Assembly (NCBI RefSeq): GCF_010725485.1
Contig: NZ_AP022598.1
Coordinates: 186,001 to 250,000, forward strand
Source of the DNA: Mycolicibacterium parafortuitum
GTDB lineage: Bacteria; Actinomycetota; Actinomycetes; Mycobacteriales; Mycobacteriaceae
Length of the DNA: 64,000 nt
Reading direction: 5' to 3'
Shown here: positions 37,661 to 45,849 of the stretch, piece by piece
Layout: each line of letters starts with the position of its first letter
Numbering within the stretch: the first letter of the stretch is position 1
Made by a program: the position numbers and the translations under genes
Notes under the pieces: model-generated
Databases searched by the model: none
What the model was told of the DNA's origin: nothing
Seen by the model: only the letters and a program-made list of their open reading frames with translations

Positions 37661-39181
37661 ATGACCACACGGATCCCCCATTTCATCGACGGAAAGCGCA
37701 GCGAGCTTTCGTCGACCCGCACCGCCGGCGTCTTGAACCCGAGCACCGGCGAGGTTGCGGCCGAGGTCCTGCTCGCCAGCGCCGCTGACGTCGACACCGC
37801 GGTCGCCTCCGCCGTCGAGGCCCAGAAGGAATGGGCCGCCTGGAACCCGCAGCGCCGCGCGCGCGTGATGATGAAGTTCATCGAACTGGTCAACGCCAAC
37901 GTCGACGAGTTGGCAGAACTCCTGTCCATCGAACACGGCAAGACCGTCGCCGACTCCAAGGGCGACATCCAGCGCGGCATCGAGGTCATCGAGTTCGCGA
38001 TCGGCATCCCGCACCTGCTCAAGGGTGAGTTCACCGAGAACGCGGGCACCGGCATCGACGTCTACTCGATCCGGCAGCCGCTCGGCGTCGTCGCGGGTAT
38101 CACGCCGTTCAACTTCCCCGCGATGATTCCGCTGTGGAAAGCCGGCCCGGCGCTGGCCTGCGGTAACGCGTTCATCCTCAAGCCGTCCGAGCGCGACCCG
38201 TCGGTGCCGGTGCGGCTGGCCGAGTTGTTCCTCGAAGCCGGACTGCCCGCCGGGGTGTTCCAGGTCGTCCAGGGTGACAAGGAAGCCGTCGACGCGATCC
38301 TGACCCACCCGGACATCCAGGCCGTCGGCTTCGTCGGCAGCTCCGACATCGCGCAGTACATCTACTCGACCGCCGCTGCCCACGGCAAGCGTTCGCAGTG
38401 CTTCGGCGGCGCGAAGAACCACATGATCATCATGCCCGACGCCGACCTGGACCAGGCCGTCGACGCACTCATCGGCGCCGGCTACGGCAGCGCCGGCGAG
38501 CGCTGCATGGCGATCAGCGTCGCGGTGCCGGTCGGCGAGGAGACCGCGAACCGCCTGCGCGCCCGCCTGGTCGAGCGGGTCAATCAGCTCCGCGTCGGCC
38601 ACAGCCTGGACCCGAAGGCCGATTACGGCCCGCTGGTCACCGAGGCCGCGCTGAACCGGGTCCGCGACTACATCGCCCAGGGTGTCGAGGCCGGCGCCGA
38701 ACTGGTCGTGGACGGGCGCGAGCGCACCACCGACGAGCTCACCTTTGACGATCAGGATCTGTCGAAGGGGTTCTTCATCGGACCCACCCTGTTCGACCAC
38801 GTCACCACCGACATGTCGATCTACACCGACGAGATCTTCGGCCCGGTGCTGTGCATCGTCAGGGCGAAGGACTACGACGAGGCCTTGAGCCTGCCGACCA
38901 AGCACGAGTACGGCAACGGCGTCGCGATCTTCACCCGCGACGGCGACGCCGCCCGCGACTTCGTGTCCAAGGTCCAGGTCGGCATGGTCGGCGTGAACGT
39001 GCCGATCCCGGTTCCGGTGGCCTACCACACCTTCGGTGGCTGGAAGCGGTCCGGATTCGGCGACCTCAACCAGCACGGCCCGGCATCGATCCAGTTCTAC
39101 ACCAAGGTCAAGACCGTCACCGAGCGGTGGCCGTCGGGAATCAAGGATGGCGCCGAGTTCGTCATCCCGACCATGAAGTAG
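37661..39181 (+). CDS. mmsA: Methylmalonate-semialdehyde dehydrogenase (CoA-acylating)
   Basis: MmsA converts (methyl)malonate semialdehyde with CoA and NAD to propionyl- or acetyl-CoA, the last step of valine (and thymine) breakdown. The 506-aa ALDH-family protein has the catalytic Cys in GSAGERCMAIS (about residue 288) and the NAD region TPFNFPAMIPLWK. The C-terminal VNVPIPVPVAYHTFGGWK block is typical of this subfamily. It is the first gene of a three-gene valine operon, 9 bp before fadE9. Confidence 0.94.
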   Translation: MTTRIPHFIDGKRSELSSTRTAGVLNPSTGEVAAEVLLASAADVDTAVASAVEAQKEWAAWNPQRRARVMMKFIELVNANVDELAELLSIEHGKTVADSKGDIQRGIEVIEFAIGIPHLLKGEFTENAGTGIDVYSIRQPLGVVAGITPFNFPAMIPLWKAGPALACGNAFILKPSERDPSVPVRLAELFLEAGLPAGVFQVVQGDKEAVDAILTHPDIQAVGFVGSSDIAQYIYSTAAAHGKRSQCFGGAKNHMIIMPDADLDQAVDALIGAGYGSAGERCMAISVAVPVGEETANRLRARLVERVNQLRVGHSLDPKADYGPLVTEAALNRVRDYIAQGVEAGAELVVDGRERTTDELTFDDQDLSKGFFIGPTLFDHVTTDMSIYTDEIFGPVLCIVRAKDYDEALSLPTKHEYGNGVAIFTRDGDAARDFVSKVQVGMVGVNVPIPVPVAYHTFGGWKRSGFGDLNQHGPASIQFYTKVKTVTERWPSGIKDGAEFVIPTMK

Positions 39182-39190
39182 GGCGTCGCA

Positions 39191-40351
39191 GTGTTCGAAC
39201 TGGATGACGACGAACGCGTCATCACCGAGACGGCTGCCGCGTTCGCCACCAAACGCCTTGCCCCGCATGCCCTGGACTGGGATGCCGACAAGCACTTCCC
39301 CGTCGAGGCGCTGCGGGAGGCCGCCGAACTCGGCATGGGCGCGATCTACTGTTCCGAAGAGGTCGGCGGCAGCGGCCTGCGCCGCCTCGACGCGGTCCGC
39401 ATCTTCGAGGAGCTGGCCGCCGCCGATCCCGCGATCGCGTCGTTCATCTCGATCCACAACATGTGCGCGTGGATGATCGACACCTACGGCACGCCCGAAC
39501 AGCGCAAGACGTGGGTGCCGCGGCTGGCGTCGATGGACAGCATCGCCAGCTACTGCCTGACCGAACCGGGTGCCGGCTCCGACGCGTCGGCGCTGCGCAC
39601 CCGGGCGGTCCGCGACGGTGACTGCTACGTGCTCGACGGCGTCAAACAGTTCATCTCCGGTGCCGGAACCTCCGACGTCTACGTGGTGATGGCGCGCACC
39701 GGAGTCGACGGCCCGCGCGGGATCTCCACGTTCGTCGTCGAAAAGGACACGCCGGGGCTGAGTTTCGGCCCCAACGAGGCGAAGATGGGCTGGAACGCCC
39801 AGCCGACCGCCCAGGTGATCTTCGAGAAGGTCCGCGTGCCCGCCGACGCGATGCTCGGCGGCGCCGACGGGGAGGGCACCGGGTTCGGCATCGCGATGAA
39901 CGGCCTCAACGGCGGGCGGATCAACATCGCGGCCTGCTCGCTGGGCGGTGCGCGCTCGGCCCACGAGAAGGCCGCCGGCTATGTGCGGGACCGGGAGGCG
40001 TTCGGCGGGTCGCTGCTCGACGAGCCGACCATCCGCTTCACACTGGCCGATATGGCCACCTCGCTGCAGACCTCCCGGATGATGTTGTGGCGGGCGGCAT
40101 CCGCACTCGACGCCGGCGACCCCGACAAGGTCGAGCTGTGCGCGATGGCCAAGCTGTACGTGACCGACGCCTGTTACGACGTGGCCGATTCCGCGCTGCA
40201 GCTGCACGGCGGCTACGGGTATCTCAAGGAGTACGGGCTGGAGAAGATCCTGCGCGATCTTCGCGTTCACCGGATCCTCGAAGGCACCAATGAAATCATG
40301 CGCGTGGTGATCGGCCGGGCCGAAGCGGCCCGGGCCCGAGCCGCCGTCTAA
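39191..40351 (+). CDS. fadE9: Acyl-CoA dehydrogenase (isobutyryl-CoA dehydrogenase type)
   Basis: A 386-aa FAD-dependent acyl-CoA dehydrogenase with the signatures YCLTEPGAGSDASALRT and LQLHGGYGYLKEYGLEK. The catalytic Glu is probably in LEGTNEIMR near the C-terminus. Placement between mmsA and mmsB matches the M. tuberculosis valine cluster (Rv0753c-Rv0751c) and points to isobutyryl-CoA as substrate. The GTG start is 9 bp after mmsA. Confidence 0.9.
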   Translation: MFELDDDERVITETAAAFATKRLAPHALDWDADKHFPVEALREAAELGMGAIYCSEEVGGSGLRRLDAVRIFEELAAADPAIASFISIHNMCAWMIDTYGTPEQRKTWVPRLASMDSIASYCLTEPGAGSDASALRTRAVRDGDCYVLDGVKQFISGAGTSDVYVVMARTGVDGPRGISTFVVEKDTPGLSFGPNEAKMGWNAQPTAQVIFEKVRVPADAMLGGADGEGTGFGIAMNGLNGGRINIAACSLGGARSAHEKAAGYVRDREAFGGSLLDEPTIRFTLADMATSLQTSRMMLWRAASALDAGDPDKVELCAMAKLYVTDACYDVADSALQLHGGYGYLKEYGLEKILRDLRVHRILEGTNEIMRVVIGRAEAARARAAV

Positions 40352-40365
40352 GAAAGGTTGTGTCG

Positions 40366-41247
40366 ATGACGACGATCGCGTTCCTGGGCCTGGGCAACAT
40401 GGGCGGCCCGATGGCGGCGAACCTGGTGGCGGCCGGACACCCCGTGCACGCCTTCGACCTGGTGCCCGAGCTGAGGGAAGCGGCAAAAGCCAAGGGTGCG
40501 AACGTCTTCGACACGGGAGCTGCCGCGGTTGTGGATGCCGACGTGGTGATCACGTCGCTGCCGAACGGCTCCATCGTCAAGGCCGTCTACGACGAGGTGG
40601 TGCCCGCCGCCAAGGCAGGCGCGCTGCTGATCGACACGTCGACGATCTCCGTCGACGATGCCCGCGCCATCCACAGCCAGGCGGTCGAGAAGGGTCTCGC
40701 GCAGATCGACGCGCCGGTCTCCGGCGGCATCAAGGGCGCGACGGCGGGCACACTGGCGTTCATGGTCGGCGGCGAGGACGATGCCTTCGAGCGGGCCAAG
40801 CCGGTGCTGGAACCGATGGCGGGCAAGATCATCCACTGCGGCGCCTCCGGTGCGGGGCAGGCGGCCAAACTGTGCAACAACATGGTTTTGGCCGTGCAGC
40901 AGATCGCGATCGGTGAGGCGTTCGTGCTCGCCGAGAAGCTGGGTCTGCCCGCGCAGTCGCTGTTCGACGTGATCACCGGTGCGACCGGCAACTGCTGGTC
41001 GGTGCACACCAACTGCCCTGTGCCCGGCCCGGTTCCGACCTCGCCGGCCAACAACGACTTCAAGCCGGGCTTCGCGACGGCGCTGATGAACAAGGACCTC
41101 GGGCTGGCGATGGCCGCGGTCGAGTCAGCCGGATCCAAGGCTCCGCTGGGCAGCCACGCCGCCGAGATCTATGCGGAATTCGCCCAGTCCGATCCGACCC
41201 ACGCCGCACTGGACTTCAGCGCGATCATCGAGGCGCTGCGCGGGTAA
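40366..41247 (+). CDS. mmsB: 3-hydroxyisobutyrate dehydrogenase
   Basis: This enzyme oxidises 3-hydroxyisobutyrate to methylmalonate semialdehyde, the substrate of MmsA. The 293-aa protein begins with an NAD loop (FLGLGNMGGPMAANLVAAGH), has the substrate block DAPVSGGIKGATAGTL and the catalytic Lys in AAKLCNNM. ATG 40366 is preferred to the in-frame GTG at 40360 because AGAAAGG is then 8 nt upstream. The last 20 bases of the gene are part of a direct repeat flanking a palindromic element downstream. Confidence 0.92.
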   Translation: MTTIAFLGLGNMGGPMAANLVAAGHPVHAFDLVPELREAAKAKGANVFDTGAAAVVDADVVITSLPNGSIVKAVYDEVVPAAKAGALLIDTSTISVDDARAIHSQAVEKGLAQIDAPVSGGIKGATAGTLAFMVGGEDDAFERAKPVLEPMAGKIIHCGASGAGQAAKLCNNMVLAVQQIAIGEAFVLAEKLGLPAQSLFDVITGATGNCWSVHTNCPVPGPVPTSPANNDFKPGFATALMNKDLGLAMAAVESAGSKAPLGSHAAEIYAEFAQSDPTHAALDFSAIIEALRG

Positions 41248-41353
41248 GCGCACACTGGCCCAGTTGCGCCGAATCTGAACTTGTGGGCCAAGATTCGGCC
41301 CGACTTCGAGCACAAGTTCAGATTCGGCGAGGTCGAGGCGCTGCGGGGTAGGC
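41228..41353. repeat. Direct repeats flanking a palindromic element at the mmsB 3' end
   Basis: The mmsB end sequence tcgaggcgctgcgcgggta(agc) at 41228-41249 recurs at 41333-41353 as tcgaggcgctgcggggta(ggc), with one deletion and one substitution. The two copies bracket the 19-bp inverted repeat at 41267-41329. The arrangement looks like a small inserted element with a long target duplication, or a local duplication. Confidence 0.65.
41267..41329. repeat. 19-bp perfect inverted repeat (REP/MITE-like or terminator)
   Basis: Arms cgccgaatctgaacttgtg (41267-41285) and its exact complement (41311-41329) flank a 25-bp centre that itself contains gattcgg. It lies between the convergent mmsB and HAD genes, so it could act as a bidirectional terminator. 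Its length and AT content are unlike the surroundings. Confidence 0.85.
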
Positions 41354-41372
41354 CTGGTGACAGCCCGCCCAG

Positions 41373-42170
41373 CTAGGCCGCGCTCGGCCTGCGGTGGCTG
41401 TCGAGCCACGCGTCGTGCAGGCGCTGACAGTCGGCGATGGTGCGCGGCTGCGCCGCGGACTCGTCGTCGAGCAGCACCGTCGGCGCACCGCACGTCTCCG
41501 CCGCCCGACGGCTCACCTGCGACCCCGCGAACGCAAGAGAGTTGTGCGCCGGCGCCCCGAGTTCGGCCAGCGCCGTGCGGAACAGTTCGCAGCGCGGGGC
41601 GTCGTCGACGGTGACGATCGTGTCGACCATTCCTTCCCCGACCAGCTGCCTCACCAGGGGTTCGACCCAGGTGTGGCGCCCGGTGCTGACCACGCCGACC
41701 GCGATACCCGCACCGAACGCCTCGGCGATCAGCTCCGCCATCCCGGGACGGGCGGTGATGTCGGCGTCGAGGATCGTCTCGGCCAGGATCATCTCCTTGG
41801 TCGCGCAGATCTCGTCGACGAGCAACTCGGCCAGCACATCGCATTCGCTGCTGACCCCGCGCTTGCGCAGTTCGGCGGCGACCCGGCGGCGCTCGTCGGG
41901 GAGCTCCTGCAGTTGCCGGTAACGCGCCGGGGACCACGCGATGTCCAGTTCCAGCTCCGCGAACGCCGCGTTGAAAGCGAGCCGGTGACCGGTGTTCTCG
42001 ACATCGGCGATCGCGTCGAGGTCGAGGATCACCGCGCTCAGGGTGGCCAGGGGGCGTACCGCGGTGTCACCAGGGGTGTCCCCGGGTCCGGACCAGTCCC
42101 ACCAGAACCGGCCGGCGCGCCATGCTTTCTGCTGTGAGGGCTGCACGCATTTCATAGTGGCCCACATCAC
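41373..42170 (-). CDS. HAD-superfamily hydrolase-like protein with altered motif I
   Basis: A ~265-aa protein with HAD/CbbY-like organisation: motif I VILDLDAIADVENTGHRLAF, motif II VVSTGRHTWV and a C-terminal VLLDDESAAQPRT. The motif I nucleophile DLD is present but the usual GTL(V/I)DS run is replaced by AIADVE. Most substrate-cap residues (LQELPDERRRVAAELRKRGV) resemble the beta-phosphoglucomutase-like group. The first ~45 residues are not family-like, and a start at 42155 or 42146 is possible. It is convergent with mmsB and divergent from the response regulator. The substrate is unknown. Confidence 0.7.
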   Translation of the reverse strand: MMWATMKCVQPSQQKAWRAGRFWWDWSGPGDTPGDTAVRPLATLSAVILDLDAIADVENTGHRLAFNAAFAELELDIAWSPARYRQLQELPDERRRVAAELRKRGVSSECDVLAELLVDEICATKEMILAETILDADITARPGMAELIAEAFGAGIAVGVVSTGRHTWVEPLVRQLVGEGMVDTIVTVDDAPRCELFRTALAELGAPAHNSLAFAGSQVSRRAAETCGAPTVLLDDESAAQPRTIADCQRLHDAWLDSHRRPSAA

Positions 42171-42181
42171 ACCATCGCACC

Positions 42182-42208
42182 TCCCCCGTGAGGGGGAATC
42201 TCTAAGGT
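42182..42208 (+). promoter_or_regulatory. Palindrome plus -10 before a leaderless response-regulator mRNA
   Basis: TCCCCC and GGGGGA arms (42182-42187, 42192-42197) around GTGA lie where the -35 region would be. TAAGGT (42203-42208) follows and ends 6 nt before the ATG at 42215. The layout fits an autoregulated, leaderless two-component operon. Confidence 0.5.
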
Positions 42209-42214
42209 GGGGCC

Positions 42215-42844
42215 ATGACCCCCGATCCGGTGCGAATCGTGCTGGTCGACGACCACGAGATGGTCATCGAGGGCTTGAAGGCGATGCTGGCCGCGTTCGG
42301 TGACCGGGTCACCGTCGTCGGCCAGGCGGTCGGCGCCGAGCGGGTGATGGGCGTGGTCGCCGACCTCGATCCGGACATCGTGCTCTGCGATGTGCGCATG
42401 CAGGGATCCAGCGGGCTGGACGTGTGCCGGCAGCTGCGCGCCTGGGACCCGGACCGCAAAGTGGTGATGCTGTCGGTCTACGACGACGAGCAGTACCTGT
42501 TCCAGGCGCTGAAGGTCGGCGCGTCCGGCTACCTGCTCAAGAGCATCAGCAGCGAAGACCTGGTCAGACAGCTCGAGTCGGTGCACACCGGCCAGACGGC
42601 GATCGACCCGTCGATGGCGGCCCGGGTGGTGGAGTGGCCCGGTGCCCGCCAAGGCCTGACCCAGCGGGAGAGCGAGATCCTCGAGCTGGTGGTCAACGGG
42701 CTGTCCAACCGCGCCATCGCCGCGAAACTCGTCATCGGCGACGAGACGGTCAAGACCCATCTGAGTTCGATCTACCGCAAGCTCGGCGTCAGTGACCGCA
42801 CCGCGGCCGTCGCGACCGCGCTGCGCGAAGGCATCTTCCAATGA
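42215..42844 (+). CDS. NarL/LuxR-family response regulator
   Basis: A 209-aa two-component regulator. The receiver domain has the acidic pair in VLVDDHEMV, the phospho-acceptor Asp in VLCDVRMQGSSG (about residue 64), Ser in MLSVYDDE and Lys in LLKSISSEDL. The C-terminal LuxR helix-turn-helix is complete (LTQRESEILELVVNGLSNRA, then IGDETVKTHLSSIYRKLGV). Its stop overlaps the kinase ATG, so the two form a cognate pair. It belongs to the group that includes NarL and DosR but I cannot assign its regulon. Confidence 0.9.
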   Translation: MTPDPVRIVLVDDHEMVIEGLKAMLAAFGDRVTVVGQAVGAERVMGVVADLDPDIVLCDVRMQGSSGLDVCRQLRAWDPDRKVVMLSVYDDEQYLFQALKVGASGYLLKSISSEDLVRQLESVHTGQTAIDPSMAARVVEWPGARQGLTQRESEILELVVNGLSNRAIAAKLVIGDETVKTHLSSIYRKLGVSDRTAAVATALREGIFQ

Positions 42845-44070
42845 CGCGGCCCGTGCTGACCGCCGACCGTGAGCTGACGCTGCTGCGCGAACTGATCCAG
42901 GCCGCCTCGCGCGGGCCCGGGGTGGAACCGCTGGCCGCGGCGGCCGCTCGGATGATCACCGCCGCCACCGACAGCGACGTGTGCTTCGTGCACGTGCTCG
43001 ACGACACCGAGCGGTCACTGACTTTGGCCGGTGCGACGCCGCCGTTCGACGCCGAGGTCGGCAAGATCAGATTGCCGCTCGGACAGGGCATCTCGGGTTG
43101 GGTCGCGAGCCATCAACAACCGGTGGTGATCCGCAAGGACAAGGAGTCCGATCCTCGCTACCTGCCGTTCCGGTCGCTGCGCGGCCGCGACTTCACCTCG
43201 ATGGTGTCGGTGCCGATGCAGACCGAACCCGGCGGGCTGGTCGGTGTGCTCAACGTGCACACCGTCGCCGAACGCGACTTCGCCGACGCCGACGTCGAGC
43301 TGCTTCTGGTGATCGGCAGGCTGATCGCGGGGGCGATGCACCAGGCCCGTTTGCACCGCCAACTGGTGGCGCGCGAACGCGCCCACGAGAACTTCGTCGA
43401 GCAGGTCATCGAGGCCCAGGAGCTGGAGCGGCGGCGGCTGGCCGGCGACATCCACGACGGCATCTCCCAGCGGCTCGTCACGCTGTCCTACCGGCTCGAC
43501 GCCGCCGCGCAGGCCGCGAAGTCGCCGGCCGATCACGCCGCACTGACCGAACAGCTGGACCGGGCCCGGGAACTCGCCGAGCTCACCCTGCAGGAGGCCC
43601 GAGCCGCGATCAGCGGGCTGCGACCTCCGGTGCTCGACGACCTCGGGCTCTCCGGCGGGCTGGCCAGCCTGGCCCGGTCCATCCCGCAGATCGACATCGA
43701 CCTCGACATCGGAGGGGAGCTGGCCGACAATCGGCTCCCCGACCACATCGAGCTGGCGCTGTACCGCATCGCGCAGGAGTGCCTGCAGAACGTCGTCAAA
43801 CACGCCCGCGCCGACCACGCCCGGCTGACGTTCGCCGTGGACCGAACCGACAACGGCGAGGTCGCGCGGCTGGAGATCGTCGACGACGGCATCGGTTTCG
43901 ACACGCTGGAGAATCCGCTCGGCGGCGACGAGATGGGCGGCTACGGGCTGCTGTCGATGGCAGAGCGCGCCGAAATCGTCGGGGGCAGACTCAACATCCG
44001 CTCCCGGCCCGGTAACGGCACCGCGGTCACCGCGACGATCCCGCTGCCCGCGAACCGGGAACCCGCCTAG
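42841..44070 (+). CDS. GAF-domain sensor histidine kinase (NarS/DosS-like HisKA_3 type)
   Basis: A 409-aa soluble kinase. A GAF domain spans about residues 20-165 (TDSDVCFVHVLDDTERSLTL, GQGISGWVASHQQPVVI). The HisKA_3 region has ELERRRLAGDIHDGISQRLV, with the phospho-His in DIHDG at about residue 205. The ATPase has IAQECLQNVVKHARA, DDGIGFD and GYGLLSMAERAEIVGG. It overlaps the response regulator by 4 bp. A single GAF rather than the two heme-binding GAFs of DosS, and no clear heme-ligand context, leaves the signal unknown. Its stop overlaps that of the convergent MarR gene. Confidence 0.88.
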   Translation: MTRPVLTADRELTLLRELIQAASRGPGVEPLAAAAARMITAATDSDVCFVHVLDDTERSLTLAGATPPFDAEVGKIRLPLGQGISGWVASHQQPVVIRKDKESDPRYLPFRSLRGRDFTSMVSVPMQTEPGGLVGVLNVHTVAERDFADADVELLLVIGRLIAGAMHQARLHRQLVARERAHENFVEQVIEAQELERRRLAGDIHDGISQRLVTLSYRLDAAAQAAKSPADHAALTEQLDRARELAELTLQEARAAISGLRPPVLDDLGLSGGLASLARSIPQIDIDLDIGGELADNRLPDHIELALYRIAQECLQNVVKHARADHARLTFAVDRTDNGEVARLEIVDDGIGFDTLENPLGGDEMGGYGLLSMAERAEIVGGRLNIRSRPGNGTAVTATIPLPANREPA

Positions 44071-44564
44071 AAATCGCCCGCGCTGTGCCGCAGCGTCTCG
44101 ATCGCGTCGGACAGCGCGCGGGACTGGTCCTCGGAGATCCCGATGTCGCCGAACACTTCCTTGTTCAGCGTCTCGGTGGCGTCCTCGACCGTCGAGCGGC
44201 CGAGGTCGGTGATGCGCACCAGCGTGGTGCGGCCGTCGGTGGGGTGCGGCAGCCGCTCGACGAGCCCGTCGGCCTCCAGCCGCCGGATCGCGTGCGTGAC
44301 GCTGGTGACGTGTACCTGCAGCCGGTCCGAGGCCTTGGTGATCGGGAGCGCGCCGGTGCGGCTGAACGCCAGCAGCCGCAGCAGTTCGAACCGGGAGAAG
44401 CTCAGATCGTAAGGGCGCAGCGCGTTCTCGACCCGGGCCAGCAGGATCTGGTGGGCCCGCATCACCGAGGTCACCGCGACCATCCCGTCGGCGACATCAC
44501 CCCAGCCCGCGCGCTCCCAGTTGGCGCGTGCGGTGGCGATAGGGTCGCGCCGGTCCGGTCCCAC
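44067..44564 (-). CDS. MarR-family transcriptional regulator (Rv0737-like)
   Basis: A 165-aa winged-helix regulator: dimerisation helices at both ends and a central wHTH (LPITKASDRLQVHVTSVTHA, then IRRLEADGLVERLPHPTDGR) with the wing containing DGRTTLVRIT. It precedes rslA-sigL in the same order as Rv0737 in M. tuberculosis. The ligand and targets are not known; MarR proteins commonly respond to phenolics or oxidants. Confidence 0.85.
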   Translation of the reverse strand: MGPDRRDPIATARANWERAGWGDVADGMVAVTSVMRAHQILLARVENALRPYDLSFSRFELLRLLAFSRTGALPITKASDRLQVHVTSVTHAIRRLEADGLVERLPHPTDGRTTLVRITDLGRSTVEDATETLNKEVFGDIGISEDQSRALSDAIETLRHSAGDF

Positions 44565-44581
44565 GCACCTTTCTTACCTCA

Positions 44582-45292
44582 TCACAGCTGTTTCTCCAGC
44601 AGCACCCTGCCGTCGTGCGTTGACACCAGCTGCACGGCCTTGATGTCGTCGGCCGCCATCGGCGTCGTCCCGCTCGGCAGCGCCGTCGCCCCGGAAAGCC
44701 CGAGCCACGTGGCGATCTGAGACCGGGTCCCGTCCTGGCCGACGACCACCATGCCGAGGTCCTGCGGTGCCGTGCCGTGCGGGCTCTGCCCCCAGTCGCC
44801 GTACGAGCACGCCATGTCGATCCGGGTGCCCCAGCCGTATCCGGTCAGCGCGACGCTGGCGTTGATAGGGGTCTCCGATACCTTCACCATCGTGTGCAGC
44901 GGCGCCGACGCCTGCTCGTCGGTACCCGCGTCGCGGCCGAACAACTCCGGTTTGACCACCAGCGCGAGGGCCAGCGACAGCATCGCCGCGGCCACCGCGA
45001 CGGCGGCCAGCGTCATCGCGCGGTTCCTGCGGCGGCGCGCCCGGACCCGCTCGATCACCGAGGTCAGCACCTCCGGCCGCAGCGGCGGCTCGGGCTGCTC
45101 GTCGTCGAGCGCGCTGACCTCGTCGAGGTCGAGCATCGACAGCACATCCGGCATCCCGCTGAGTTCGGCGACCGCGGTGCGGCAGCTCGGGCAGTCGGAC
45201 AGGTGGTCCTCGTACTCGTGGCGGTCGTCGCGGGCCAGCGCGCCGAGCACATAGGCGGCATCCCACGTCTGGTAGCGATCCTGGGGAGTCAT
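44582..45292 (-). CDS. rslA: Anti-sigma-L factor RslA
   Basis: RslA is a membrane-anchored, zinc-dependent anti-sigma factor that releases SigL under oxidative conditions. The 236-aa protein has an N-terminal ZAS motif (HEYEDHLSDCPSC, with His and the CxxC pair). One transmembrane helix follows at about residues 92-113 (MTLAAVAVAAAMLSLALALVV), then an extracytoplasmic domain of ~120 residues. It overlaps sigL by 4 bp (ATGA), which secures stoichiometric synthesis. Confidence 0.9.
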   Translation of the reverse strand: MTPQDRYQTWDAAYVLGALARDDRHEYEDHLSDCPSCRTAVAELSGMPDVLSMLDLDEVSALDDEQPEPPLRPEVLTSVIERVRARRRRNRAMTLAAVAVAAAMLSLALALVVKPELFGRDAGTDEQASAPLHTMVKVSETPINASVALTGYGWGTRIDMACSYGDWGQSPHGTAPQDLGMVVVGQDGTRSQIATWLGLSGATALPSGTTPMAADDIKAVQLVSTHDGRVLLEKQL

Positions 45293-45804
45293 CGCGTCAC
45301 CCCCATCTCCTCTAGTCCGAGCCTCAGTGCGCGGACGGCGTAGTGCAGCCGGGATTTCACGGTGCCCTCCGGGATGTGCAGATCGGCTGCGATCTGCCCG
45401 GTGGTCCAGCCCTGGTAGTAGGCGCGCCGCACGACCGCCCGGTGTTCCTCCGAGAGTTGGCGCAGCGCGGCGCTCAACAGGATGCGGTCCAGCGCGGTGT
45501 CCACCTCGTCGGGCGACGCGCTGTCCGCGACGCTGCCGGGGTCGGGCACGTCGGTCTCATGACGGAACCGGGCGCTGCGGCGTTCGTCGATGATCATGTT
45601 GCGGGCCACAGTGAACAGCCAGGCTCTGGCCGGGCGTTCCACATCGGCGATGACGCTCGGATGTCGCCACGCGCGCAGCAACGTCTCCTGCACGACGTCC
45701 TCGGCGCGGGCCCGGTCCCCCGTCAACCGCAGCGCGTAGCGCCACAGCGCGGTGGCGTGCTCGTCGTAGAGCACGCGCATCATCGCGGCTTCCGGGTCAT
45801 CCAT
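45289..45804 (-). CDS. sigL: ECF RNA polymerase sigma factor SigL
   Basis: A 171-aa ECF sigma factor with region 2 (LYDEHATALWRYALRLTGDR, AEDVVQETLLRAWRHP) and region 4 (LSEEHRAVVRRAYYQGWTTG, IPEGTVKSRLHYAVRALRLG). Gene order with rslA, MarR and map identifies SigL. In M. tuberculosis SigL controls cell-envelope modification and exported-protein genes. A promoter fitting the SigL consensus lies upstream, overlapping the end of map, so the gene is probably autoregulated. Confidence 0.92.
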   Translation of the reverse strand: MDDPEAAMMRVLYDEHATALWRYALRLTGDRARAEDVVQETLLRAWRHPSVIADVERPARAWLFTVARNMIIDERRSARFRHETDVPDPGSVADSASPDEVDTALDRILLSAALRQLSEEHRAVVRRAYYQGWTTGQIAADLHIPEGTVKSRLHYAVRALRLGLEEMGVTR

Positions 45805-45821
45805 CCCAACCTCCGTCTTTA

Positions 45822-45849
45822 CATACGACGGACAGGCGAGATTAGTTCA
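45822..45849 (-). promoter_or_regulatory. Candidate autoregulated SigL promoter overlapping the map stop codon
   Basis: On the minus strand TGAACT (45844-45849) and CGTATG (45822-45827) are 16 bp apart, matching the ECF-type TGAAC...CGT pattern described for SigL. The first three bases of the -35 are the TGA stop of map. The leader before the sigL ATG would be short (about 10-15 nt). Confidence 0.7.

Noticed and set aside
37640..40486. A very long minus-strand open frame (over 900 codons) opposite mmsA and fadE9
   Set aside because: Its translation has no recognisable domain and is an antisense artefact of high GC codon bias; the plus-strand genes have clear catalytic motifs.
42215..44070. 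The NarL-type two-component system considered to be DosR-DosS
   Set aside because: The kinase has a single GAF domain without a visible heme-ligand context, and gene context matches no known dosRS locus; a DosR identity cannot be supported.
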